From: Pseudomonas umsongensis
Lineage (GTDB): Bacteria; Pseudomonadota; Gammaproteobacteria; Pseudomonadales; Pseudomonadaceae
Reading direction: 5' to 3'
Assembly (NCBI RefSeq): GCF_002236105.1
Contig: NZ_NIWU01000002.1
Span: forward strand, 1,054,001-1,118,000
Length of the DNA: 64,000 bases
Program-made: the position numbers and the translations under genes
Notes under the pieces: generated by a model
What the model saw: only the letters and a program-made list of their open reading frames with translations
What the model was told of the DNA's origin: nothing
The model's database searches: none
Shown here: in pieces, positions 27,481 through 37,853 of the stretch
How the letters are laid out: each line of letters starts with the position of its first letter
Position numbering within the stretch: the stretch's first letter is position 1

Positions 27481-28221
27481 TTACTGGGCGTTGAATGCCT
27501 GGCCGTTGATACCGGTGCTGTCCGGGCCCATGAGGTAGAGGTAGACCGGCATGATCTCCTCAGGCGTTGGGTTGTTCAGCGGGTTTTCGCCCGGATACGC
27601 CTGGGCGCGCATGCTGGTGCGAGTGGCCCCTGGGTTGATGCTGTTGGAGCGGACCGGCGCCACGCCGTCGACTTCGTCGGCCAGCGTTTGCATCAGGCCT
27701 TCGGTGGCGAATTTCGAGACACCGTAGGCGCCCCAATACGCGCGACCCTTGCGCCCGACGCTGCTGGAGGTGAACACCACCGAGGCGTCCTGGGACAGCT
27801 TGAGCAGTGGCAACAGGGTACTGGTCAACATGAACATGGCGTTGACGTTGACCTGCATGACGCGCATGAAATTTTCCCCGGACAGCTGTTCGATCGGGGT
27901 GCGCGGGCCGATGATCGATGCGTTGTGCAGCAAGCCATCCAGATGGCCGAATTCGCTCTCGATCATCGCGGCCAGCTCATCGTATTGATGGGGCAGGGCG
28001 GTCTCGAGGTTGAACGGGATCACGGCCGGTTGCGGATGGCCGGCGGCTTCGATCTCGTCGTAGACCTGGGTCAGGTTGGCTTCGGTCTTGCCCAGCAACA
28101 GGACGGTGGCGCCATGGGCGGCATAGGTTTTGGCGGCGGCAGCGCCAATGCCGCGACCGGCACCGGTGACCAGGATGACCCGGCCTTTGAGCAGATCGGG
28201 GCGGGCGGAATAATCAAACAT
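27481..28221 (-). CDS. yciK: YciK-like short-chain dehydrogenase
   Basis: 246 residues. Rossmann motif GAGRGIG at 20-26, Ser in TSSSVG (141-146) and catalytic Tyr156/Lys160 (AYGVSK). The ATG at 28221 (MFDYSARPDLLKG) has AGAGGG at seven bases; an upstream in-frame ATG at 28248 is less likely. It lies after mupP and ubiG on the same strand, as PA3173 does in PAO1. The E. coli homolog is an SDR of unproven substrate. Confidence 0.88.
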   Translation of the reverse strand: MFDYSARPDLLKGRVILVTGAGRGIGAAAAKTYAAHGATVLLLGKTEANLTQVYDEIEAAGHPQPAVIPFNLETALPHQYDELAAMIESEFGHLDGLLHNASIIGPRTPIEQLSGENFMRVMQVNVNAMFMLTSTLLPLLKLSQDASVVFTSSSVGRKGRAYWGAYGVSKFATEGLMQTLADEVDGVAPVRSNSINPGATRTSMRAQAYPGENPLNNPTPEEIMPVYLYLMGPDSTGINGQAFNAQ

Positions 28222-28260
28222 GAAAAAACCCTCTACATAATCCATCAATAGAGCTGAAAA

Positions 28261-28344
28261 GATCGCAGCCTGCGGCAGCTCCTACAGGATGCACATCGAT
28301 CCCCTGTAGGAGCTGCCGAAGGCTCGGGCCGCGTTCGGACGATC
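28261..28344. repeat. REP-like pair between yciK and mupP
   Basis: GCCTGCGGCAGCTCCTACAGG and CCTGTAGGAGCTGCCGAAGGC are inverted. This is the second REP family of fluorescent pseudomonads, distinct from the GAGCAGG type; outer GATCG/CGATC bases also pair. Confidence 0.82.
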
Positions 28345-28356
28345 TTTTGACGTTAA

Positions 28357-29028
28357 TCAGCAGCCACATAGGGCGCTATCAAGCACCTTGCGCAACTCCA
28401 GCGGATGATCGACCACCACGTCCGCTCCCCAATGCCGCGGATTATCGTCCGGGTGGATGTAGCCGAACGTGACGGCGGCCGTCCGGGTGCCGGCATCACG
28501 CCCGGATTCGATATCGCGCAGGTCATCGCCCACGAACAGCACGCTGGCCGGATCAAGGTCGAGCATCTTGCAGGCGAGGATCAACGGCTCTGGGTCCGGC
28601 TTGCTGTTCTTCACGTGATCCGGGCAAATCAGCAGGGCCGAACGCTCGGCCAGCCCCAGTTGCTGCATGATCGGCTTGGCGAAACGCAGCGGCTTGTTGG
28701 TGACCACGCCCCAGATCAGGTTGGCCTTCTCGATATCGGCCAGCAGTTCGCCCATGCCGTCAAACAGTTTGCTGTGAACCGCGCAACCCACCAGGTAACG
28801 CTCGAGGAACTCCAGGCGCAATGCCTCGAAACCCGGGGACTCCGGGTCCATGGAGAAGGTCACTGCGACCATCGCCTTGGCACCGCCGGAGATTTCATCG
28901 CGGATGTGCTTGTCGTTGATCGGCGGCAAGCCGCGGTCGGCACGCATCGCCTGGCAAATCGCAATGAAGTCCGGCGCGGTGTCGAGCAGGGTGCCGTCCA
29001 TGTCGAAAAGAACTGCTCTGATACGCAT
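28357..29028 (-). CDS. mupP: HAD phosphatase, N-acetylmuramate 6-phosphate phosphatase MupP
   Basis: 223-residue HAD hydrolase with motif [11 protein letters not shown] (Asp9 nucleophile, Asp11), cap domain, motif II VVTNKP, Lys in [14 protein letters not shown] and motif [14 protein letters not shown]. It is often labelled phosphoglycolate phosphatase, but the place between ubiG and yciK corresponds to PA3172, shown in P. aeruginosa to be MupP of the anabolic cell-wall recycling route that avoids de novo MurA synthesis. Assignment rests on synteny; Gph activity cannot be excluded. Confidence 0.82.
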   Translation of the reverse strand: MRIRAVLFDMDGTLLDTAPDFIAICQAMRADRGLPPINDKHIRDEISGGAKAMVAVTFSMDPESPGFEALRLEFLERYLVGCAVHSKLFDGMGELLADIEKANLIWGVVTNKPLRFAKPIMQQLGLAERSALLICPDHVKNSKPDPEPLILACKMLDLDPASVLFVGDDLRDIESGRDAGTRTAAVTFGYIHPDDNPRHWGADVVVDHPLELRKVLDSALCGC

Positions 29029-29032
29029 CGGC

Positions 29033-29731
29033 TTACTCCTCGCGCAGGGTCTGGATCATGTAGTTGACGTCCACGTCGGACGCCAGTTTGTAATGCTTGG
29101 TCAGCGGGTTGTAGGTCAGGCCAATGATGTCCTTGACGGTCAGGCCGGCCATGCGGCTCCAGGCACCGAGCTCGGAAGGACGGATGAATTTCTTGAAGTC
29201 GTGGGTGCCGCGTGGCAACAGCTTCATGATGTATTCGGCGCCGACGATGGCGAACAGGTACGCCTTCGGGTTGCGGTTGATGGTGGAGAAGAACACCTGG
29301 CCGCCCGGCTTGACCATGCGGAAACAGGCGCGAATCACCGAGGACGGGTCCGGTACGTGCTCGAGCATTTCCAGGCAGGTCACCACGTCGAACTGTTCAG
29401 GCATTTCCTCGGCCAGGGCCTCGGCGGTGATCTGCCGGTATTCGACGTTCACGCCCGATTCCAGCTGATGCAGTTGTGCCACCGCCAGTGGCGCTTCGCC
29501 CATGTCGATACCGGTCACGGTCGCGCCGCGCTGGGCCATGGCTTCGCTGAGGATGCCGCCGCCGCAACCGACGTCGAGGACCTTCTTGCCGGCCAGGTTG
29601 ACGCGTTCGTCAATCCAGTTCACGCGCAACGGATTGATGTCATGAAGAGGTTTGAATTCGCTCTCGCGGTCCCACCAGCGATGGGCCAGGGCTTCGAATT
29701 TGGCGATTTCGGCGTAGTCGACGTTGCTCAT
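29033..29731 (-). CDS. ubiG: ubiquinone biosynthesis O-methyltransferase UbiG
   Basis: SAM-dependent enzyme catalysing both O-methylations in ubiquinone synthesis. 232 residues. N-terminal [20 protein letters not shown] is UbiG-specific, and the SAM motif VLDVGCGGG is at 51-59; [20 protein letters not shown] follows in the C-terminal half. The stop is four bases ahead of the mupP ATG, so the two are co-transcribed. Confidence 0.95.
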   Translation of the reverse strand: MSNVDYAEIAKFEALAHRWWDRESEFKPLHDINPLRVNWIDERVNLAGKKVLDVGCGGGILSEAMAQRGATVTGIDMGEAPLAVAQLHQLESGVNVEYRQITAEALAEEMPEQFDVVTCLEMLEHVPDPSSVIRACFRMVKPGGQVFFSTINRNPKAYLFAIVGAEYIMKLLPRGTHDFKKFIRPSELGAWSRMAGLTVKDIIGLTYNPLTKHYKLASDVDVNYMIQTLREE

Positions 29732-29790
29732 GGTTTAAGTCCTCTAAAACTTGAAAAATCCTGTAGCCCCGGTGTTGAGTCCGGGGAGGC

Positions 29791-31125
29791 TTACGATTCT
29801 TTGCGGCCGCTGATGCGCTGGCCCCAGGCCTTGGCGATGGCGACGAGTTGTTGTTCATCCATGCATGTCAGGCGGCGGTCGTCGAGCAGTTGCTTGCCCG
29901 CGACCCAAAGGTGTTTCACGCAATCGCGGCCTGACGCATATATAAGCTGCGATACCGGGTCATAGACCGGTTGCTGGGCCAGGCCCGAGAGGTCGAACGC
30001 CACAATGTCGGCGGCCTTGCCGATTTCCAGCGAGCCCACCTCGGCTTCGATCCCCAGTGCGCGTGCGCCGTTGAGGGTGGCCATGCGCAGGGCGCTGTGG
30101 GCGTCCAGTGCGGTGGCCGAACCCGCGACGGCCTTGGCCAGCAGGGCGGCGGTGCGGGTTTCACCCAGCAAGTCCAGGTCATTGTTGCTGGCGGCGCCGT
30201 CGGTGCCGAGGGCCACGTTGACCCCGGCCTGCCACAAGCGCTCCACCGGGCAGAAGCCGCTGGCCAGCTTCAGGTTCGACTCCGGGCAGTGAATGACATG
30301 GGTGTTGCTTTCTACCAGCAACGCCAGGTCTTCGTCGCTGACCTGGGTCATGTGCACCGCCTGGAAGCGCGGCCCCAGCAAGCCCAGGCGCGCCAGGCGG
30401 GCCAGCGGCCGTTCACCCTGCTGTTCGACGGCTTGCCGCACCTCGAAGGCGGTTTCATGCACATGCATGTGGATCGACGCATCCAGCTCTTCGGCGATCA
30501 CCCGGATCTTTTCCAGGTTTTCATCGCCCACGGTGTAGGGGGCATGGGGGGCGAAGGTGATTTTAATGCGTTCGTGATGCTTGAGATCGCCGAACAGCTC
30601 GACACCCTGGCGAATCGCCTCGTCCGCCGTGCTGGCGCCCGGGATCGGGAAATCGAGGATCGGAATCGCAATTTGCGCGCGAATGCCGCTGTTGTGCGCG
30701 CACTCGCTGGCAACCTTCGGGAAGAAATACATGTCAGAGAAGCAGGTGATGCCGCCCTTGAGTTGCTCGGCGATGGCCAGGTCCGTGCCGTCGCGGACGA
30801 AATCCTCGTCGACCCACTTGGCCTCGGCCGGCCAGATGTGGTTTTCCAGCCACGTCATCAGCGGCAGATCGTCGGCCAGGCCGCGAAACAGGGTCATTGC
30901 CGCATGCCCGTGGGCATTGATCAGGCCGGGGCTGAGCAGGATGTCCGGCAGTTCACGCACTTCGATTGCGTTAAGCTGCAGGGCGTTGCGGCGCGGACCG
31001 ATGAAAACGATGCGCCCGTCGCGGATGCCCAGGCCATGATCCTTGAGCACGACGCCAGCGGGTTCGACGGGTACCAGCCAGGTTGGCAGCAACAACAGAT
31101 CGAGCGCAATGGCAGTGTTCGGCAT
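29791..31125 (-). CDS. mtaD: 5-methylthioadenosine/S-adenosylhomocysteine deaminase (TRZ/ATZ family)
   Basis: 444-residue amidohydrolase. Metal site NAHGHAAM (HxH), later [24 protein letters not shown] (metal His) and [14 protein letters not shown] (metal Asp). It corresponds to PA3170, whose product deaminates methylthioadenosine to methylthioinosine. The reading frame stays open far upstream across the divergent mtnA, but that is antisense; the ATG at 31125 ([16 protein letters not shown]) is the natural start. It is divergent from mtnA of the same salvage route. Confidence 0.9.
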   Translation of the reverse strand: MPNTAIALDLLLLPTWLVPVEPAGVVLKDHGLGIRDGRIVFIGPRRNALQLNAIEVRELPDILLSPGLINAHGHAAMTLFRGLADDLPLMTWLENHIWPAEAKWVDEDFVRDGTDLAIAEQLKGGITCFSDMYFFPKVASECAHNSGIRAQIAIPILDFPIPGASTADEAIRQGVELFGDLKHHERIKITFAPHAPYTVGDENLEKIRVIAEELDASIHMHVHETAFEVRQAVEQQGERPLARLARLGLLGPRFQAVHMTQVSDEDLALLVESNTHVIHCPESNLKLASGFCPVERLWQAGVNVALGTDGAASNNDLDLLGETRTAALLAKAVAGSATALDAHSALRMATLNGARALGIEAEVGSLEIGKAADIVAFDLSGLAQQPVYDPVSQLIYASGRDCVKHLWVAGKQLLDDRRLTCMDEQQLVAIAKAWGQRISGRKES

Positions 31126-31149
31126 CGAGGATCGGTTCCAGGGCTTTTG

Positions 31150-31233
31150 TAAAGGATGGCGAAGTATACCCGAGCGTCTTCGCCGGGGGATCGCTATAAT
31201 CGGCGGCTTTTGTTTCTGACTGCGGGGTGTGGG
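31150..31233 (+). promoter_or_regulatory. mtaD/mtnA divergent promoter region
   Basis: TATAAT at 31195-31200 is a consensus -10 for mtnA, 34 bases before its ATG. A GGCGAAG/CTTCGCC inverted repeat surrounds the upstream part and may be a shared control site. Confidence 0.5.
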
Positions 31234-32310
31234 ATGCGCGATCGACTGTTGGCTGCTGAGAAGGTTAAGGCCATCGATTGGCGTGATGGCACCCTGTACC
31301 TGCTGGATCAGCGTGTTTTGCCGTTCGAGCAAACCTGGATCGCCTGCACCAGTGCGGCGGGCGTGGCGGAAGCCATTCGCTCGATGGTGGTGCGCGGCGC
31401 GCCAGCCATCGGCATCAGTGCGGCCTATGGCGTGGTGCTGGCGGCGCGGGCCCGATTTGCCGAGGGTGGCCATTGGCAGGAAGCGCTGGAAGAGGATTTC
31501 GCGCAGTTGGCCGCCACCCGTCCGACCGCCGTCAACCTGTCCTGGGCACTCGGTCGCATGCGCGAACGCCTGGCTCGGCTGAAAAAGCACGCCGACCCTT
31601 TGTCCGTGCTGGAGGCCGAGGCCCTGGCCATCCATGAGAGCGACCGCGAAGCCAACCTGACCATGGCGCAACTGGGCGTCGACCTGATCCGCAAGCACCA
31701 GGGCAATGCCCAGGCGATCCTGACCCACTGCAACACCGGCGCACTGGCCACCGGTGGCTTCGGCACGGCGCTGGGGGTGATTCGCGGCGCCTTCATCGAG
31801 GGGATGGTCGAGCGTGTGTATGCCGGCGAAACCCGGCCATGGCTGCAAGGCTCGCGACTGACCGCCTGGGAGCTGGCCAACGAAGGCATCCCGGTGACCC
31901 TCAGTGCCGATTCCGCCGCTGCGCACATCATGAAGACCAAGGGCGTCACCTGGGTCATCGTCGGGGCAGACCGCATTACCGCCAATGGCGACGTGGCCAA
32001 CAAGATCGGCACCTACCAATTGGCCGTCAATGCCATGCACCACGGGGTGCGCTTCATGGTGGTGGCGCCGAGCTCGACCATCGACATGGACTTGGCCAGC
32101 GGCGACGACATTGTGCTCGAGGAGCGCGATGAGCGCGAATTGCTGGAGGTGGGTGGCCAGCGGCTCGGGGCCGATATCGACGCGTTCAACCCGGTGTTCG
32201 ACGTGACCCCGGCAGACCTGATCGACGTGATCGTCACCGAAAAAGGCATCGTCGAGCGCCCGGATACGGCGAAGATGGCGCAGTTGATGTGTCGCAAGCG
32301 CCTGCATTGA
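31234..32310 (+). CDS. mtnA: methylthioribose-1-phosphate isomerase MtnA
   Basis: Converts methylthioribose-1-P to methylthioribulose-1-P in methionine salvage. 358 residues with [29 protein letters not shown], the catalytic Cys segment [14 protein letters not shown] and catalytic Asp in [18 protein letters not shown]. The start at 31234 ([10 protein letters not shown]) is chosen because the frame upstream holds promoter elements. Fits the PA3169 position before gyrA. Confidence 0.95.
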   Translation: MRDRLLAAEKVKAIDWRDGTLYLLDQRVLPFEQTWIACTSAAGVAEAIRSMVVRGAPAIGISAAYGVVLAARARFAEGGHWQEALEEDFAQLAATRPTAVNLSWALGRMRERLARLKKHADPLSVLEAEALAIHESDREANLTMAQLGVDLIRKHQGNAQAILTHCNTGALATGGFGTALGVIRGAFIEGMVERVYAGETRPWLQGSRLTAWELANEGIPVTLSADSAAAHIMKTKGVTWVIVGADRITANGDVANKIGTYQLAVNAMHHGVRFMVVAPSSTIDMDLASGDDIVLEERDERELLEVGGQRLGADIDAFNPVFDVTPADLIDVIVTEKGIVERPDTAKMAQLMCRKRLH

Positions 32311-32334
32311 TGATCTCTGGTGCCTGATAAATTG

Positions 32335-32430
32335 CCTTCGCGAGCAGGCTCGCTCCCACAATATTCGCGGTGTGGCCGCAATGGGCGGCGCAATGACGAA
32401 TCATTGTGGGAGCGAGCCTGCTCGCGAAGG
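32335..32430. repeat. REP pair between mtnA and gyrA
   Basis: Arms 32335-32362 and 32403-32430 with CTTCGCGAGCAGGCTCGCTC and its complement. Confidence 0.9.
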
Positions 32431-32755
32431 GGGCCTGAAAGCATTAAAACAGCGTGAATCTGCCCCTGGTTCTCCATTCAGCACTGCTCTAAGCCCCTCT
32501 GATCCCCTTCAAGCCTGTCATCGGTCAACTAACTATGCTCCATGCGCATCAGGGGGATAGGTGCGTGGCGGCTCTTGTGATAACATCCGGCGGTTTCCAA
32601 GGTTGCCCCGCGGGGTGACCTTTACTGCGCAGATCCATGGCATAACTCGTTGATTTGTCGTAAGTCGGTGCATGGCACTCAGCCTGCAGCGGCGAGCTTC
32701 GTTCGTCCCATATGGATGAGACGAAGTTTCACCAGAAAAAGGAATCAGGCTTCTC
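32431..32755 (+). promoter_or_regulatory. gyrA leader region
   Basis: Spacer of about 325 bases upstream of gyrA without an ORF. A possible hairpin with CTTCGT/ACGAAG arms lies at 32697-32726, just ahead of the AAAAAGGAATC ribosome site. Promoter hexamers are not clear by eye. Confidence 0.4.
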
Positions 32756-35410
32756 ATGGGCGAACTGGCCAAAGAAATCCTCCCGGTCAATATCGAAGAC
32801 GAGCTGAAGCAGTCCTATCTCGACTACGCGATGAGCGTAATTGTCGGGCGGGCACTGCCGGATGCGCGCGATGGCTTGAAGCCCGTGCACCGGCGCGTGC
32901 TGTTCGCGATGAGCGAGCTGGGCAACGACTTCAACAAGCCGTACAAGAAATCTGCCCGTGTTGTCGGTGACGTGATCGGTAAGTATCACCCGCACGGTGA
33001 CACCGCGGTGTACGACACCATCGTTCGGATGGCGCAGCCATTTTCCCTGCGCTACCTGCTGGTAGACGGCCAGGGCAACTTCGGTTCGGTGGACGGCGAC
33101 AACGCCGCGGCCATGCGATACACCGAAGTGCGCATGACCAAGCTGGCGCACGAGCTGCTGGCTGACCTGCACAAAGAAACCGTGGACTGGGTGCCGAACT
33201 ACGACGGCACCGAAATGATCCCAGCGGTCATGCCGACCCGTATTCCCAACCTGCTGGTCAACGGCTCCAGCGGTATCGCCGTGGGCATGGCGACCAACAT
33301 TCCGCCGCACAACCTCGGTGAAGTCATCGACGGTTGCCTGGCGCTCATCGACAACCCCGAGCTGACCGTCGACGAGCTGATGCAGTACATCCCCGGTCCG
33401 GACTTCCCGACCGCCGCGATCATCAACGGTCGCGCCGGCATCATCGAGGCCTACCGTACCGGTCGGGGGCGCATCTACATGCGCGCCCGCTCGATGATCG
33501 AAGACATCGACAAGGTCGGTGGCCGCCAGCAGATCGTCATCACCGAACTCCCTTACCAGCTGAACAAGGCCCGTCTGATCGAGAAGATCGCCGAGCTGGT
33601 CAAGGAGAAGAAGCTCGAAGGCATCACCGAGCTGCGCGACGAGTCCGACAAGGACGGTATGCGCGTCGTGATCGAGCTGCGTCGCGGCGAAGTGCCTGAG
33701 GTGATCCTCAACAACCTCTACGCCCAGACCCAGCTGCAAGCGGTATTCGGCATCAACATCGTCGCGCTGATCGACGGCCGTCCACGCATCCTGAACCTCA
33801 AGGACCTGCTGGAAGCCTTCGTGCGTCACCGTCGCGAAGTCGTCACTCGTCGTACCGTGTTCGAACTGCGCAAGGCGCGCGAGCGTGGCCACATCCTCGA
33901 AGGTCAAGCGGTTGCCCTGTCGAACATCGACCCGGTCATCGCCCTGATCAAGGCTTCGCCGACCCCGTCGGAAGCCAAGGAAGCGCTGGTCAGCACCCCT
34001 TGGGAGTCCTCGGCGGTAGTGGCGATGGTTGAACGTGCCGGCGCTGATTCGTGCCGTCCGGAAAACCTCGACCCGCAATACGGCCTGCGCGACGGCAAGT
34101 ACTTCCTGTCGCCAGAGCAGGCGCAAGCCATCCTGGAACTGCGTCTGCACCGCCTGACCGGCCTGGAACACGAAAAGCTGCTGGCCGAGTATCAAGAGAT
34201 CCTCAACCAGATCGGCGAGCTGATCCGCATCCTCAACAGCGCCACGCGCCTGATGGAAGTGATCCGCGAAGAGCTGGAAGTGATCCGTGCCGAATACGGC
34301 GACGTACGCCGCACCGAGATCCTCGATGCGCGTCTCGACCTGACCCTGGGCGACATGATCCCGGAAGAAGATCGCGTGGTGACCATTTCCCACGGTGGCT
34401 ATGCCAAGACCCAGCCACTGGCGGCGTACCAGGCCCAGCGTCGTGGCGGTAAAGGCAAGTCGGCGACCGGCGTCAAGGATGAGGACTACATCGCTCACCT
34501 GCTGGTTGCCAACAGCCACACCACGCTGCTGCTGTTCTCCAGCAAGGGCAAGGTGTACTGGCTGAAAACCTACGAAATCCCTGAAGCCTCCCGTGCTGCC
34601 CGTGGTCGTCCGCTGGTCAACCTGCTGCCGCTGGATGACGGTGAATACATCACCACCATGCTGCCGGTCGAGGAATACACCGAAGGTCACTTCATCTTCA
34701 TGGCCACCGCCAACGGCACCGTGAAGAAGACCCCGCTGGAATCCTTCAGCCGTCAACGCAGCGTCGGCCTGATCGCGCTGGAGCTGGACGAAGGCGACGT
34801 GCTGATTTCCGCGGCCATTACCGATGGCGAGCGCGAAGTCATGCTGTTCTCCGACGGCGGCAAGGTAACGCGCTTCAAGGAATCCGACGTTCGTGCCATG
34901 GGCCGTACCGCTCGCGGTGTGCGCGGCATGCGCCTGCCAGAAGGGCAGAAGCTGATTTCCATGCTGATCCCGGAAGAAGGCAGCCAGATCCTCACCGCTT
35001 CGGCGCGTGGTTATGGCAAGCGTACGGCGATCACCGAGTTCCCTGAGTACAAGCGTGGCGGCCAGGGCGTGATCGCCATGGTCAGCAACGAGCGCAACGG
35101 CCGTCTGGTCGGTGCGGTCCAGGTGCTCGACGGCGAGGAAATCATGCTGATCTCCGACCAGGGCACCCTGGTGCGTACCCGTGTCGACGAAGTGTCGAGC
35201 CTGGGGCGTAATACCCAGGGCGTGACCCTGATCAAGCTGGCCAACGATGAAACGCTGGTTGGTCTGGAGCGGGTCCAGGAGCCTTCGGAAGTCGAGGGTG
35301 AAGAGCTGGAAGGTGAAGAAGGTGCTGTGTTCGAAGGCACTGCAGTGATCGACGACATCGTCGAAGACCAGCAACTCGACGCCGCCGCTGACGAAGAACC
35401 ACAGGAATAA
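32756..35410 (+). CDS. gyrA: DNA gyrase subunit A
   Basis: Type II topoisomerase subunit that cuts and rejoins DNA. 884 residues. Active-site Tyr122 lies in AMRYTEVRM. The quinolone-determining region has Thr83 and Asp87 ([15 protein letters not shown]), the wild-type pattern of Pseudomonas. A GyrA box QRRGGKGKS begins the C-terminal beta-pinwheel (about 530 onward), which ends in an acidic tail ([12 protein letters not shown]) that is typical of the protein. AAAAAGGAATC precedes the ATG. Confidence 0.98.
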   Translation: MGELAKEILPVNIEDELKQSYLDYAMSVIVGRALPDARDGLKPVHRRVLFAMSELGNDFNKPYKKSARVVGDVIGKYHPHGDTAVYDTIVRMAQPFSLRYLLVDGQGNFGSVDGDNAAAMRYTEVRMTKLAHELLADLHKETVDWVPNYDGTEMIPAVMPTRIPNLLVNGSSGIAVGMATNIPPHNLGEVIDGCLALIDNPELTVDELMQYIPGPDFPTAAIINGRAGIIEAYRTGRGRIYMRARSMIEDIDKVGGRQQIVITELPYQLNKARLIEKIAELVKEKKLEGITELRDESDKDGMRVVIELRRGEVPEVILNNLYAQTQLQAVFGINIVALIDGRPRILNLKDLLEAFVRHRREVVTRRTVFELRKARERGHILEGQAVALSNIDPVIALIKASPTPSEAKEALVSTPWESSAVVAMVERAGADSCRPENLDPQYGLRDGKYFLSPEQAQAILELRLHRLTGLEHEKLLAEYQEILNQIGELIRILNSATRLMEVIREELEVIRAEYGDVRRTEILDARLDLTLGDMIPEEDRVVTISHGGYAKTQPLAAYQAQRRGGKGKSATGVKDEDYIAHLLVANSHTTLLLFSSKGKVYWLKTYEIPEASRAARGRPLVNLLPLDDGEYITTMLPVEEYTEGHFIFMATANGTVKKTPLESFSRQRSVGLIALELDEGDVLISAAITDGEREVMLFSDGGKVTRFKESDVRAMGRTARGVRGMRLPEGQKLISMLIPEEGSQILTASARGYGKRTAITEFPEYKRGGQGVIAMVSNERNGRLVGAVQVLDGEEIMLISDQGTLVRTRVDEVSSLGRNTQGVTLIKLANDETLVGLERVQEPSEVEGEELEGEEGAVFEGTAVIDDIVEDQQLDAAADEEPQE

Positions 35411-35421
35411 GCGGGTAAACA

Positions 35422-35456
35422 GGGGGCGGATGAAAATTCGCCCCCTTGTTGTTTGT
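35422..35456 (+). terminator. gyrA terminator
   Basis: Stem GGGGGCG / CGCCCCC around a 10-base loop, followed by TTGTTGTTT, starting 12 bases after the gyrA stop. Confidence 0.85.
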
Positions 35457-35489
35457 CCGAGAGGAAAATGTCGACACCCATGGATATCC

Positions 35490-35580
35490 CCTGTGGGAGC
35501 GAGCCTGCTCGCGAAGCAGGCGCCGCGGTATCTCTGAAACACCGCGGTGATGCATTCGCGAGCAGGCTCGCTCCCACAGG
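35490..35580. repeat. REP pair between gyrA and serC
   Basis: Arms 35490-35514 and 35556-35580 with CTGTGGGAGCGAGCCTGCTC and complement; the spacer itself forms a CCGCGGT/ACCGCGG stem. Confidence 0.9.
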
Positions 35581-35660
35581 TGCCTGCTTCAGCAGGGCCC
35601 CTGTGTCGATTGATAATGTGATTTATTGCGTGATACCACCAAATCAGAGCGAGATTGGAT

Positions 35661-36746
35661 GTGAGCAAGAGAGCCTATAACTTCTGCGCCGGTCCTGCGG
35701 CGCTTCCCGAAGCTGTCCTGCAGCGCGCCCAGGGTGAACTCCTCGACTGGCACGGCAAGGGCCTGTCGGTCATGGAAATGAGCCATCGCAGCGATGAGTT
35801 CGTGTCCATTGCCACCAAGGCCGAGCAGGATCTGCGTGATCTGCTGAATATCCCCTCGAACTATAAAGTGCTGTTCCTGCAAGGCGGCGCCAGCCAGCAA
35901 TTTGCCCAGATTCCGCTGAACCTGCTGCCTGAAAGCGGCACCGCCGACTATATCGACACCGGTATCTGGTCGCAGAAAGCCATCGAGGAAGCGTCGCGCT
36001 TCGGCCACGTCAATGTTGCCGCCACCGCCAAGCCCTACGACTATTTCGCCATTCCCGGCCAGAACGAATGGCAGCTGTCCAAGGACGCGGCCTACGTTCA
36101 CTACGCGCCGAACGAAACCATCGGCGGCCTGGAATTCCAGTGGGTTCCCGAGACCGGTGACGTGCCGTTGGTGGCCGACATGTCTTCGGACATCCTCTCG
36201 CGCCCGATTGATGTCTCGCGCTTCGGCATGATCTACGCCGGCGCCCAGAAGAACATCGGCCCGAGCGGCATCGTCGTGAACATCGTTCGCGAAGACCTGC
36301 TCGGTCGCGCCCGTTCCATTTGCCCGACCATGCTCGACTACAAGGTCGCGGCCGACAACGGCTCGATGTACAACACCCCGCCGACCCTGGCCTGGTACCT
36401 GTCCGGCCTGGTGTTCGAGTGGTTGAAAGAGCAGGGCGGTGTCGAGGCCATCGGCAAGCTCAATGACGTCAAGCAGCGCACGCTGTACGACTTCATCGAC
36501 GCCAGCGGCCTCTACAGCAACCCGATCAACAAGTCGGACCGCTCGTGGATGAACGTACCGTTCCGCCTGGCCGATGACCGTCTGGACAAGCCGTTCCTGG
36601 CTGGCGCCGACGAGCGTGGCCTGCTGAACCTCAAGGGCCACCGCTCCGTGGGCGGCATGCGCGCCTCCATCTATAACGCCGTCGACATCAACGCGATCAA
36701 CGCGCTGGTGGCGTACATGGCAGAGTTCGAGAAGGAACACGGCTAA
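35661..36746 (+). CDS. serC: phosphoserine aminotransferase SerC
   Basis: PLP enzyme for serine and pyridoxal phosphate synthesis. 361 residues. Begins with a GTG (MSKRAYNFCAGPAALPE); the frame extends upstream through a TTG but family proteins start here. HGKGLSVMEMSHRS is conserved and the PLP lysine is in GAQKNIGPSG. The TAA shares its last base with the pheA ATG. First gene of the serC-pheA-hisC-tyrA/aroA-cmk-rpsA operon. Confidence 0.96.
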   Translation: MSKRAYNFCAGPAALPEAVLQRAQGELLDWHGKGLSVMEMSHRSDEFVSIATKAEQDLRDLLNIPSNYKVLFLQGGASQQFAQIPLNLLPESGTADYIDTGIWSQKAIEEASRFGHVNVAATAKPYDYFAIPGQNEWQLSKDAAYVHYAPNETIGGLEFQWVPETGDVPLVADMSSDILSRPIDVSRFGMIYAGAQKNIGPSGIVVNIVREDLLGRARSICPTMLDYKVAADNGSMYNTPPTLAWYLSGLVFEWLKEQGGVEAIGKLNDVKQRTLYDFIDASGLYSNPINKSDRSWMNVPFRLADDRLDKPFLAGADERGLLNLKGHRSVGGMRASIYNAVDINAINALVAYMAEFEKEHG

Positions 36747-37840
36747 TGTCTGAGCAAGAACTCAAGGCACTGCGCCTGCGCATCGATGCCCTGGACGAAA
36801 AGGTCCTGGAGCTGATCAGTGAGCGCGCACGCTGCGCCCAGGAAGTTGCGCGAGTAAAGATGGCTTCGCTGGCCGAAGGCGAAGTGCCGGTGTTCTATCG
36901 TCCCGAGCGCGAAGCTCAGGTGCTCAAGCGTGTCATGGAGCGCAACCAGGGGCCGCTGGGCAACGAGGAGATGGCGCGGCTGTTCCGCGAAATCATGTCC
37001 TCGTGCCTGGCCCTCGAGCAACCGTTGAAAGTCGCGTACCTGGGCCCTGAAGGTACCTTCACCCAGGCGGCGGCCCTGAAACACTTCGGCCACGCGGTGA
37101 TCAGCAAGCCGATGGCGGCCATCGACGAAGTGTTCCGCGAAGTGGCGGCCGGTGCGGTGAATTTCGGCGTTGTCCCGGTGGAAAACTCCACCGAAGGCGC
37201 GGTCAACCACACCCTCGACAGCTTCCTCGAGCACGACATGGTGATCTGTGGTGAAGTCGAGTTGCGGATTCACCACCACCTGTTGGTCGGTGAAAACACC
37301 AAGACCGACAGCATCAGCCGCATCTACTCCCACGCCCAGTCCCTGGCCCAGTGCCGCAAGTGGCTGGACGCCCACTACCCGAATGTCGAGCGCGTGGCGG
37401 TGTCCAGCAACGCCGAAGCGGCCAAGCGGGTCAAGGGCGAGTGGAACTCGGCGGCGATTGCCGGCGACATGGCGGCCGGTCTCTACGGGCTGACCCGATT
37501 GGCCGAGAAAATCGAGGACCGTCCGGACAACTCCACGCGCTTCCTCATGATCGGTAACCAGGAAGTGCCGCCGACTGGCGACGACAAGACCTCGATCATC
37601 GTCTCGATGAGCAACAAGCCGGGCGCGCTGCACGAATTGCTGGTGCCGTTCCACGACAATGGCATCGACCTGACGCGAATCGAGACCCGTCCGTCGCGCA
37701 GCGGCAAATGGACCTACGTGTTCTTCATCGACTTCGTCGGCCACCACCGCGACCCGCTGGTAAAAGGTGTGCTGGAAAAGATCAGTCAGGAAGCAGTAGC
37801 ACTCAAAGTGCTGGGTTCCTACCCGAAAGCAGTTCTCTAA
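36746..37840 (+). CDS. pheA: chorismate mutase / prephenate dehydratase (P-protein)
   Basis: Two steps to phenylpyruvate. 364 residues: an AroQ-type chorismate mutase helix bundle (1-90; LRLRIDALDEKVLELISER), a prephenate dehydratase domain (about 92-275; YLGPEGTFTQAA and VVPVENSTEGAV) and a C-terminal ACT domain (about 280-364; NKPGALHELLVPF and ESRP-like ETRPSR), which confers phenylalanine feedback. One-base overlap with serC. Confidence 0.97.
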   Translation: MSEQELKALRLRIDALDEKVLELISERARCAQEVARVKMASLAEGEVPVFYRPEREAQVLKRVMERNQGPLGNEEMARLFREIMSSCLALEQPLKVAYLGPEGTFTQAAALKHFGHAVISKPMAAIDEVFREVAAGAVNFGVVPVENSTEGAVNHTLDSFLEHDMVICGEVELRIHHHLLVGENTKTDSISRIYSHAQSLAQCRKWLDAHYPNVERVAVSSNAEAAKRVKGEWNSAAIAGDMAAGLYGLTRLAEKIEDRPDNSTRFLMIGNQEVPPTGDDKTSIIVSMSNKPGALHELLVPFHDNGIDLTRIETRPSRSGKWTYVFFIDFVGHHRDPLVKGVLEKISQEAVALKVLGSYPKAVL

Positions 37841-37853
37841 GGGGCGGTAGCAA

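Noticed and set aside
31126..32361. Upstream extension of mtaD over mtnA
   Set aside because: The sequence is antisense to mtnA; family proteins start at MPNTAIALD.
32729..35668. 979-codon open frame antisense to gyrA
   Set aside because: High-GC coding sequence leaves long open frames on the other strand; the residues have no family character and the sense strand encodes an unmistakable GyrA.
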